Assembly: GCA_947471245.1 (NCBI GenBank)
Contig: CANIXM010000157.1
Location: 1-5,395 of the forward strand
Direction of reading: 5' to 3'
Length of the DNA: 5,395 bases
Origin: Paludibacteraceae bacterium
GTDB lineage: Bacteria > Bacteroidota > Bacteroidia > Bacteroidales > Paludibacteraceae
Made by a program: the position numbers and the translations under genes. Of the stretch, positions 1 through 5,395 are shown one piece after another. Below the pieces are notes generated by a model that did not search any database, was not told the origin of the DNA, and saw nothing but the letters and a program-made list of their open reading frames with translations. Position 1 is the first letter of the stretch. Each line of letters begins with the position of its first letter.

Positions 1-525
1 CATACGTCTAATTTTCCCAAAATTAATATCTTCATATTTCGTAGGGTAGTTTTGAAAACCATGCATCAACACAATATTTTTATGATTCAAAATACTTATT
101 GCATTTTCAATCTCATATACAGTTGATCCGCCAACCCCTAATACGACTTTGGTCTGTTCAAGAATCTTACTCTTCAAATGACTAAGTAAATTGAAATCAT
201 TCAAACACACAGAATGAATTTCAACTATGTCAGGATTAAAACCCATACCAAAGTCAATGGCCTTCTTATCATTAAAAAGCAACATTAATTTCTTTCCACT
301 TTTCAAGGCAAGGTTTAATACTTCAGCCCATTGTTGTTCGTCATAAAGTCTATCTTTCAACCATTGATAGGCTGGATGATCAGTATGCATATATTCATCA
401 ACATCCAATGTGATATGAATTTTAATGTATTCTGCATCAGTCTTTTGAGAAATACTCTCTATCAAATCCTTGAAGAAATAAAAATCACCATCATGGTGCA
501 TCGCTGTTTCTGCTATTAAATGCAT
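1..525 (-). CDS. Diverged NeuB-like (N-acetylneuraminate synthase family) protein, C-terminus cut by window edge
   Basis: The frame opens at ATG 525-523, just after an in-frame TAA at 537-535, and stays open for 175 codons to the left edge. I translated it directly from the minus strand. It aligns colinearly with the N-terminal half of the NeuB barrel: IAETAMHHDGD (residues 4-14) matches the intact synthase's IAEAGVNHNGD, KIH at 35-37 matches KFQ, LGVGGST (129-135) matches LSTGMST, and HGFQNYPTKYEDIN (155-168) matches HCNTQYPTPFEDVN. The start at 525 puts the first barrel strand at the N-terminus, as the family expects. The active site is altered: the KIPSGE motif has become EIHSVC (102-107), and the Asn of HCNTQYP is Phe157. 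The stretch between Lys35 and residue 79 is about 14 residues shorter than in the intact copy. The metal-binding histidines and any C-terminal SAF domain would lie outside the window. Family membership is well supported. The reaction is unknown: it may be a synthase for another substrate, a non-catalytic partner, or an unrelated function on the same fold. It is the last visible gene of the run, 35 bp after the nucleotidyltransferase. Confidence 0.82.
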   Translation of the reverse strand, partial: MHLIAETAMHHDGDFYFFKDLIESISQKTDAEYIKIHITLDVDEYMHTDHPAYQWLKDRLYDEQQWAEVLNLALKSGKKLMLLFNDKKAIDFGMGFNPDIVEIHSVCLNDFNLLSHLKSKILEQTKVVLGVGGSTVYEIENAISILNHKNIVLMHGFQNYPTKYEDINFGKIRRM

Positions 526-560
526 ACTAAATGTTTAGGAAGAGTATTTTAGCTAAAAAA
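526..560 (-). other. 35-bp intergenic gap with two short palindromes
   Basis: This is the longest non-coding stretch in the window, between the nucleotidyltransferase stop and the diverged NeuB-like start. It contains a perfect 12-bp palindrome TTTTAGCTAAAA at 547-558 and CTAAATGTTTAG at 527-538 (five-base arms around TG), the latter ending next to the start codon. Neither has a loop long enough for a hairpin terminator, and no Shine-Dalgarno-like purine run precedes the ATG. In DNA this rich in A and T, such palindromes may be chance, and no regulatory role is claimed. Confidence 0.3.
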
Positions 561-1610
561 TCAATCAAATTTAATTTGTTGAATATCGTTTTGTGCACGC
601 TGATATTCCTCGTGTGAACCAATATCCAACCAGTATCCCAACAAAGGATAGGATACTACCTTCATTTTTAAACTTATAAGTAGTTCCATCAAATCCGTTG
701 TATTATAAAACTGATCCTTAGGAATAAATTTCAAAACTGACTTTTTCATCAAATAAATTCCACCATTGGAATAATATGTATAGGTTGGTTTTTCTACAAA
801 ATCAACAATTTCTTCATTGTTGGTTTCTAAGACAGCGTACGGAATAGTCACATTATAAGGGATTGTGACCACAGCAAAATCGGCATTGCATTTCAGAAAA
901 TAGAGAAAAAAGTGCTCATAGTCAATATTGGTCAGTATATCCGAATTGGTAACCAAAACATAATCATGTTCTAAATTATCAATTTTAGACGCTGCCCCTA
1001 TCGTTCCTAATGGTTCATCTTCATGGACATACTGAATCGAGATATTTTTGTCATTACCATCACCAAATTTATGTTCAATCTGGTCACCTAAATAATTTAC
1101 AGAAATCCAAAAGTCGTCAATTCCAAACACTGTCAGTCTGTTCAAATTATGTTCCAAGATAGCTTTATCTCCTACTTTCAAAAGCGGCTTAGGCACTGAA
1201 TCCGTCAGTGGTTTAAGCCGTTTTCCACGCCCCCCTGCCATTACTACTGCATCTATTGGCAAATAGGATTTTAATAACCGAAAATTCACTACATTGACAA
1301 CCCTATTTTCGGAATCGAGAATGGGGATAATTCTAAAATTATTTTGACGATATTCAATTACTTTTTCAAGATTCAGTTCTCCTTTTCTAATGTAGCGTGG
1401 ATTGGGCTGTGTAATCTGCTCAACTTTATCTTCAAGTCCAAACCCTTTTAAAAAACCACGTCTGACATCCCCATCTGTCAAAGAACCCTTTAATTTATTA
1501 TCTGCATCGACGATAAAAAGGATTGCATCTTTGGCCAGAATATTAAATCGTCCTAACGCCTCTCGAATCGTACTCCCTTCTTTCAATAAATGATTATTAA
1601 AAGGTCCCAT
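561..1610 (-). CDS. ptmE: CBS-domain nucleotidyltransferase, PtmE-like (putative glucosamine-1-phosphate guanylyltransferase)
   Basis: This 349-residue protein has two parts. Residues about 6-118 form a pair of CBS domains (LFIVDADNKLKGSLTDGDVR at 31-50 is a typical CBS end; the second ends near NVVNF, 106-110). Residues about 120-349 form a sugar-phosphate nucleotidyltransferase with the loop MAGGRGKRLKPLT (124-136), PKP (140-142), the metal-binding Asp of TNSD (Asp224), VEKP (272-275) and GYWLDIGSHEEY (325-336). This order and length match PtmE of Campylobacter jejuni, which makes the GDP-activated glucosamine that starts the legionaminic acid pathway; CBS domains usually bind adenine nucleotides and may tune activity. 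GTP specificity is inferred from architecture and context, not read from a residue. A related enzyme using another NTP or sugar is the main alternative. The ATG at 1610 lies one base after the 2-epimerase stop, so translation is probably coupled. The enzyme should be cytoplasmic: there is no signal peptide or membrane segment. Confidence 0.85.
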   Translation of the reverse strand: MGPFNNHLLKEGSTIREALGRFNILAKDAILFIVDADNKLKGSLTDGDVRRGFLKGFGLEDKVEQITQPNPRYIRKGELNLEKVIEYRQNNFRIIPILDSENRVVNVVNFRLLKSYLPIDAVVMAGGRGKRLKPLTDSVPKPLLKVGDKAILEHNLNRLTVFGIDDFWISVNYLGDQIEHKFGDGNDKNISIQYVHEDEPLGTIGAASKIDNLEHDYVLVTNSDILTNIDYEHFFLYFLKCNADFAVVTIPYNVTIPYAVLETNNEEIVDFVEKPTYTYYSNGGIYLMKKSVLKFIPKDQFYNTTDLMELLISLKMKVVSYPLLGYWLDIGSHEEYQRAQNDIQQIKFD

Positions 1611-1611
1611 C

Positions 1612-2715
1612 TTAATTGATTTTTTTTAATATTTTGAGAATTTTTTCTGATGTATTGCCGTCTCCGTAAAATTCGGCACCCAGTACCGATTGAGTAACCT
1701 CAATAAGCTTTACGGTTTGCAAAATCTTATCCTTCAAAATTGGAACGGAGTAGATATTCGGTGTCTGAATTCGTCCCTTTTGGCGATCTCCAAGATTAAT
1801 TACAAATTTCGGGAAAAATGAAGCTTCCAGAAAACCACTTGATGTATTTCCCAACAGAAAACTACAGTATTTCATACATGATAAGTAACCTTTCATACCA
1901 AAAGATTCCACAAGGAATATATTCGTGTTTTGTAGTGCAAATTTTTGAATTTCATTGCGAATCATCAACCCCGAAGTGTCATAATTAGGCATAGTAATTA
2001 TGATTTGATATTTCTCATTCAATTCAGCCAATGCTTCCAATAAATTGGCGATATACACTTCATTTTTATCGTAAGATATTGTTTCTGGCTGAAATGTAGT
2101 GAGTATTGTTGGTTTTGATAAATCTATGTCATATCGAGTTTTAAACTCTTCAAGAGTGTACAAGGTAGTTGCTTTCAAGTTTTCTATGGTAAGTGCACCA
2201 ACATTAAAAGTATTTTCTGGTTTATCACATATTTGAATAGCTCTTTGGCGGTATTCTTCTGTTGAAACAAATAAATACTCTGACATAAGTGAAATCCCAT
2301 GTCTGTAGGCATTGTCAATGGCTCCAAGTGTTGTTTCGCCAGCATGCAAGTGTGCAAATTTAACGTTAAAGGGAGATCCTGCAACAACCGCGGCAAACAT
2401 TTCATATCTATCTCCCAACGCAAACACTAAATCAAATTTTTCCCTATCCCAAAAGGAAGCAAATTTTTTTATTGTTTCTCCAATCGAACAGGCTATGTGA
2501 TAAGGTGAATCTCCCTCTGGTATTGTTTCTATTCGATGATTTACTTGAAAATTATTATTCTCAATTTCAACAATTGTATTACCATGCCTATCAGAAAAAT
2601 GAGTACCAAATGCGATTATCTCAGGTTGAAAGTCAACATCATCAAATAATCTTTTCAATAAAGGGATATAACTACCAAAATCGGCACGTGAACTTGTTAA
2701 AATTCCAATTCTCAT
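1612..2715 (-). CDS. neuC: Hydrolysing NDP-sugar 2-epimerase (NeuC/LegG family)
   Basis: The protein has 367 residues, close to the usual NeuC length, and the two-domain GT-B-like fold of the UDP-GlcNAc 2-epimerase family. Family motifs occur in order: TSSRADFG (7-14), GDRYE (101-105), HLHAGE (122-127), GAIDNAYRH (131-139), VGALTIEN (172-179), TFQPET (207-212), MPNYDTSG (242-249), GNTSSGFLEA (289-298) and NLGDRQKGR (307-315). Hydrolysing members invert C2 of a nucleotide-linked 2-acetamido sugar and cleave off the nucleotide, giving ManNAc in sialic acid synthesis or 2,4-diacetamido-2,4,6-trideoxymannose in legionaminic acid synthesis. Asp102, Glu127 and Asp134 fall where the family's catalytic acids sit. 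Two departures from the textbook sequence are HLHAGE in place of HIHGGE and Gln209 where many relatives have His. The TAATG overlap with the synthase upstream suggests coupled translation. With a PtmE-like gene next door, a GDP-linked LegG substrate is more likely than UDP-GlcNAc, but the sequence alone cannot settle it. Confidence 0.9.
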   Translation of the reverse strand: MRIGILTSSRADFGSYIPLLKRLFDDVDFQPEIIAFGTHFSDRHGNTIVEIENNNFQVNHRIETIPEGDSPYHIACSIGETIKKFASFWDREKFDLVFALGDRYEMFAAVVAGSPFNVKFAHLHAGETTLGAIDNAYRHGISLMSEYLFVSTEEYRQRAIQICDKPENTFNVGALTIENLKATTLYTLEEFKTRYDIDLSKPTILTTFQPETISYDKNEVYIANLLEALAELNEKYQIIITMPNYDTSGLMIRNEIQKFALQNTNIFLVESFGMKGYLSCMKYCSFLLGNTSSGFLEASFFPKFVINLGDRQKGRIQTPNIYSVPILKDKILQTVKLIEVTQSVLGAEFYGDGNTSEKILKILKKIN

Positions 2716-3734
2716 TATAATACTATTAAATCATCTGAATGAAAATCTCTTGCAGCAATCTGGCCAATAACATCATTCCACAGCATAGGAGAGATACCTG
2801 TACCAGGACGCTTTACTGTAATATTTTCTTCTGAAAACATTTCTCCACATAAAATATTCTGCTTTGCAACAATGCTTTTTCGTGCAACAACCAAATTTTC
2901 TCTTTCAGAGTTGGATACTCGCTTAACTCCATCACCCATTGCTTTTTCAATATGGCGGATGCTTTGAATCATTGTTCTCAATTCGTGGGGCTCTAGACTT
3001 GCTTTATGATCTGGCCCTTCCATATTTCTGTTCAAAGTGAAATGTTTCTCAATTATTGATGCTCCAAGTGCAACTGCAGCTATTGGCACCTCTATGCCCA
3101 ACGTATGATCGGAATATCCTACATTTAATTGAAAAGCATTCTTCAACGTTAACATCGAATTCAAATTAACATCTTCAAAAGGAGTTGGATACTGAGTATT
3201 ACAGTGTAACAATGTTATATTTTCTCTCAATGTTCCGGCATCAATCAATACGTTTAGGGTTTCCTCTACTTCAAGTTGTGTTGACATTCCTGTAGATAGT
3301 ATAATTTTATCATTGAATGCACCGACCTTGCGCAAATAAGGGTAGTTAGTAATTTCACCTGACGGGATTTTCCAATAATCGAGTGACAATGATGCCAAAA
3401 AATCTACGCTTTCTAAATCAAATGCTGTAGATAAAAACTTAATATTACAATGTTTACAGTAATCAACTAATTCAATATGAGCTGCCACATCCAGCTCATA
3501 TTTTCTTATCATTTCTATCTGAGTATTACCCTCTTCAGGCGCATTATTCTCCTGATAGGTGGCTTTAGGAGCATATATAGATACTACATTACTGGATTTG
3601 AATGTTTGAAATTTGACATAATCGGCACCTGCTTCTGCAGCAACCTCAATCAATTTCTTAGCCACCGATAAATCTCCATTATGATTTACACCCGCTTCTG
3701 CGATGACGATTACATTATGTTCTATGTTTGTCAT
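2715..3734 (-). CDS. neuB: Nonulosonic acid synthase (NeuB/LegI family; N-acetylneuraminate or N,N'-diacetyllegionaminate synthase)
   Basis: This 339-residue protein is full length for the family. It condenses phosphoenolpyruvate with a free mannosamine-type sugar to form a nine-carbon acid in the cytoplasm. A TIM barrel fills residues about 8-270: IAEAGVNHNGD (11-21), KFQ (41-43), KIPSGE (122-127), LSTGM (146-150), HCNTQYPTP (177-185), YSDHT (207-211), EKHFTL (229-234) and GPDHKASL (240-247). His210 and His231 are 21 residues apart, matching the metal-binding pair of Neisseria NeuB. Lys122, Ser125, Glu127 and Asn179 match its phosphoenolpyruvate and sugar site residues. A C-terminal SAF (antifreeze-like) domain spans about 283-339, with Arg309 where the partner subunit's sugar-contacting Arg is expected. 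Wording such as FDLESVDFL and APKATYQ resembles Campylobacter LegI from memory, and with the PtmE-like neighbour this favours legionaminate over sialate. The start at 3734 follows an 18-bp gap with no clear Shine-Dalgarno sequence. Confidence 0.93.
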   Translation of the reverse strand: MTNIEHNVIVIAEAGVNHNGDLSVAKKLIEVAAEAGADYVKFQTFKSSNVVSIYAPKATYQENNAPEEGNTQIEMIRKYELDVAAHIELVDYCKHCNIKFLSTAFDLESVDFLASLSLDYWKIPSGEITNYPYLRKVGAFNDKIILSTGMSTQLEVEETLNVLIDAGTLRENITLLHCNTQYPTPFEDVNLNSMLTLKNAFQLNVGYSDHTLGIEVPIAAVALGASIIEKHFTLNRNMEGPDHKASLEPHELRTMIQSIRHIEKAMGDGVKRVSNSERENLVVARKSIVAKQNILCGEMFSEENITVKRPGTGISPMLWNDVIGQIAARDFHSDDLIVL

Positions 3735-3752
3735 AAAAATTTAAAGTAGCAA

Positions 3753-4586
3753 CTAAATTAAACTATTCAACTTTTCTGCAGTAATATACACTTTTGACTT
3801 ATTACCTTTTTCCAATAAAATTATCTTAGATTCTTCATTTCCATAATCTTTAAGAATATTTTCTGCCAACTCCAAATAGGACATGCACTCCTGACTTACA
3901 TTATAAACCCCATCCAAATTCTGAGTTTTAACAATCTTTTCAATCGTCTCAAGTAAATAATCTATAGAAATGAAGGAACTGACCCTCTCACCTTTACCCC
4001 ATACTGTTATTGTATTTTTATTTTTTAGCTCATCCAACATTATTGAATAAATTCTATCAGACCTCATTCCTTCACCTATTGTCTGAGACAATCGAAGGTT
4101 AATAACCCTAATACCTGAGTCCTTCAAAAAGAAGCTAAATAACTCTTCACTACAAAACTTAGAAAGGCTATACAGACATTCATGATTTGAACTTGGTTTA
4201 ATGCCAGATTCTTCAGAATAAACACCGTCTAATGCTGGATAAACACCAATAGTAGAGAAATTAATTAAGCTTTTGGGATTTAACTTTTTTGCTATTCGAA
4301 CTACATTTTCTGTAATTCTTAAATTATCATACAGCAATTTCATACTGTCAAAGTTGTGATTAGTGGCCAGTATTGATGCACAATGGATAATCACATCCAC
4401 ATTAGCAAACAAGTCCTCATTCTCAAATGCTCCTATGCTTTCAATGTCGTTTAATAAGTCATACTCTACAAAATTATCAATTTCTTTTTTAACTTTATCT
4501 ACACAAATAACTGTATGGTTTTTTGAAAATGTCTCATTGATAGCACTCCCTATAAATCCACTAGACCCTAATATTACTATCTTCAT
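3753..4586 (-). CDS. NAD(P)-dependent epimerase/dehydratase, extended SDR family
   Basis: The 277-residue protein opens with a Rossmann fold: the dinucleotide loop GSSGFIG (7-13) and an acidic residue at the end of the second strand (Asp30), which suggests NAD rather than NADP. The SDR active site is present, with Ser111 in NFSTIGVY (109-116) and the pair Tyr139/Lys143 in YSLSK. IIHCAS (66-71) is the usual fourth-strand motif, and RLSQTIGEG (165-173) and SFISIDYL (204-211) fit the substrate-binding half of nucleotide-sugar epimerases, dehydratases and reductases. It is somewhat short for this group, with a brief C-terminal region. The sequence does not tell epimerase from dehydratase or reductase, nor identify the sugar. 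Its ATG overlaps the upstream ATP-grasp stop in ATGA, so the two are probably translated together and may act in one step or branch. It could make a companion sugar for the glycan or modify the nonulosonic acid precursor. No signal peptide or membrane segment is visible. Confidence 0.87.
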   Translation of the reverse strand: MKIVILGSSGFIGSAINETFSKNHTVICVDKVKKEIDNFVEYDLLNDIESIGAFENEDLFANVDVIIHCASILATNHNFDSMKLLYDNLRITENVVRIAKKLNPKSLINFSTIGVYPALDGVYSEESGIKPSSNHECLYSLSKFCSEELFSFFLKDSGIRVINLRLSQTIGEGMRSDRIYSIMLDELKNKNTITVWGKGERVSSFISIDYLLETIEKIVKTQNLDGVYNVSQECMSYLELAENILKDYGNEESKIILLEKGNKSKVYITAEKLNSLI

Positions 4587-5395
4587 CTCTGTGCTCCGGG
4601 TATAAACATTTCATCAAAATAGCGAACAACTTTTCCTTCTTTGAGTGATTTTTTATTTATCTCTCTTCCCAACACGTAAGCAATTATTGTTTCCACTTCG
4701 TTAAATCCAAATAATGCTCTTATATAAGTTGTACCTGAGTGTCTTGCATTTATTTCAAAGAGTTTCGGTATGCCTGAATCATCAAGTCGGAGTTGAAAAT
4801 TACAAGCACCAAAAATATTGAGTTTATTGGCAATGTCAAAAATATATTTCTTAATAATTTCTGGAAATTCATACTCGTAAACTGCAATGTGTGTATTTCC
4901 ATCCTTGAGTTGCCTTCGTAACACTATAGAATCAAAGTAGTTGTCCAATCGAACAACTCCGCAAGTATATTCAGATTCGTCATCACCAATATATTCTTGG
5001 ACGATTGGCATTTTGATTGAATTGGCTCTATCCTTCAATTCTTCTTCCGAATTTACAAGATATACACCTCTACTTCTATATCCGTTACGAGGTTTTATTA
5101 TGCACGGAAATGTAATTTTATTTAGTTCTGCGAAGTCAAAGATGCTTGTGTTAGGGTAATACAGCTGATTTTCACGTAGAAATTGATATGTAAGAAATTT
5201 GTCGTCAGCAATTCGAATTACACTTTGATCACTAACAATTACAATACAACCAGTTTCATTTTCAATTCTATCTTTCAATAATGCAAACTTAATCAGCTCA
5301 AAATCAACTCCTATAAATAGTATCCGAATATTGTTATTCCTAATAATACTTATTACGGTATCTTCCCACTGTAATTCCAACTCTGGTTTTAATAA
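4583..5395 (-). CDS. ATP-grasp ligase (carbamoyl-phosphate-synthase-like), N-terminus beyond window
   Basis: The frame is open to the right edge, giving 270 visible residues (counted from the codon at 5395-5393). A TTG at 5380 could be read as a start, but the protein there is already inside the pre-ATP-grasp domain: RILFIGVDFELIKFAL corresponds to a strand usually preceded by some 60-80 residues. The true start is therefore almost certainly outside. Visible parts in order are the end of that domain with the usual DDKFLTYQFLRE (64-75), the ATP-grasp lid with IIKPRNGYRSRGVY (99-112; Lys101 for ATP phosphates), VQEYIG (132-137, adenine-contacting region), and the metal-binding LFEINAR (212-218; Glu214, Asn216). 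ATP-grasp enzymes join a carboxylate, activated as acyl phosphate, to an amine or thiol. The resemblance is to CarB-like ligases found in surface glycan clusters. Attaching an amino acid to an amino sugar is one possibility, but no substrate can be read here. The stop overlaps the next gene's ATG by four bases. Confidence 0.85.
   Translation of the reverse strand, partial: LLKPELELQWEDTVISIIRNNNIRILFIGVDFELIKFALLKDRIENETGCIVIVSDQSVIRIADDKFLTYQFLRENQLYYPNTSIFDFAELNKITFPCIIKPRNGYRSRGVYLVNSEEELKDRANSIKMPIVQEYIGDDESEYTCGVVRLDNYFDSIVLRRQLKDGNTHIAVYEYEFPEIIKKYIFDIANKLNIFGACNFQLRLDDSGIPKLFEINARHSGTTYIRALFGFNEVETIIAYVLGREINKKSLKEGKVVRYFDEMFIPGAQR

Noticed and set aside
331..519. Plus-strand open frame of 62 codons
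   Set aside because: It lies wholly opposite the diverged NeuB-like gene, whose frame shows clear family motifs. The plus-strand product is low-complexity and matches no family I recognise.
545..560. Possible intrinsic terminator after the nucleotidyltransferase gene
   Set aside because: The palindrome TTTTAGCTAAAA has no loop and almost no G or C pairs, and the minus-strand T run lies before it rather than after it, so a terminating hairpin is not plausible.
2184..2423. Minus-strand open frame of 79 codons inside the 2-epimerase gene
   Set aside because: It lies in another frame of a gene whose own frame carries GDRYE, HLHAGE and VGAL motifs across the same bases.
2472..2720. Plus-strand open frame of 82 codons
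   Set aside because: It is antisense to the conserved start of the 2-epimerase; its product has no recognisable motif and the gene order gives no room for an independent gene.
3735..3752. Promoter or internal start site before the synthase gene
   Set aside because: The 18-bp gap is too short for a separate promoter and shows no recognisable element; read-through from the upstream gene is simpler.
4363..4605. Plus-strand open frame of 80 codons over the ATP-grasp/SDR junction
   Set aside because: It is antisense to the Rossmann motif of the SDR gene and is explained as a shadow of that coding frame.
4583..5380. TTG at 5380 as the start of the ATP-grasp gene
   Set aside because: The same frame continues open to the window edge (LLKPE precedes it), and starting there would remove most of the pre-ATP-grasp domain, so it is an edge artefact.

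Overview
The window holds six genes, all on the minus strand and read from right to left. It looks like the middle of one polysaccharide or glycan operon devoted to a nonulosonic acid (a sialic-acid-like nine-carbon sugar). The DNA is clearly AT-rich, the genes are packed almost end to end (junctions of -4, +18, -1, +1 and +35 bp), and the starts I could inspect lack a clear Shine-Dalgarno sequence. With the protein styles seen, this suggests a Bacteroidota bacterium (a Flavobacterium- or Cytophaga-like organism). That taxonomic call is inference; other AT-rich makers of legionaminic acid, such as Campylobacterota, cannot be excluded by eye.

Layout in order of transcription: (1) 5395-4583, an ATP-grasp ligase whose N-terminus lies outside the window; (2) 4586-3753, an NAD(P)-dependent epimerase/dehydratase of the extended SDR family, overlapping gene 1 by an ATGA; (3) 3734-2715, a full-length N-acetylneuraminate/legionaminate synthase (NeuB/LegI) with all main active-site residues; (4) 2715-1612, a hydrolysing NDP-sugar 2-epimerase (NeuC/LegG), joined to gene 3 by TAATG; (5) 1610-561, a nucleotidyltransferase with an N-terminal CBS pair, the architecture of PtmE from the GDP-linked legionaminic acid pathway; (6) 525-1, the N-terminal 175 codons of a second, strongly diverged NeuB-like protein that runs off the left edge.

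Genes 3-5 make a coherent sub-pathway. The nucleotidyltransferase would supply an activated amino sugar. The 2-epimerase would release the free mannosamine-type sugar from its nucleotide, and the synthase would condense that sugar with phosphoenolpyruvate to give the nonulosonic acid. The PtmE-like gene and the LegI-like sequence of gene 3 favour legionaminic acid over sialic acid. The CMP-transferase, the 4,6-dehydratase, the aminotransferase and the acetyltransferase expected of a complete pathway are not in the window. Genes 1 and 2 may modify the sugar or make another sugar of the same glycan.

The most interesting item is gene 6. It keeps the NeuB fold signature but has replaced several residues that line the phosphoenolpyruvate and sugar site in the intact synthase three genes upstream. 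No RNA genes, mobile elements, CRISPR arrays, promoters or hairpin terminators were found, and no gene-free stretch exceeds 35 bases.
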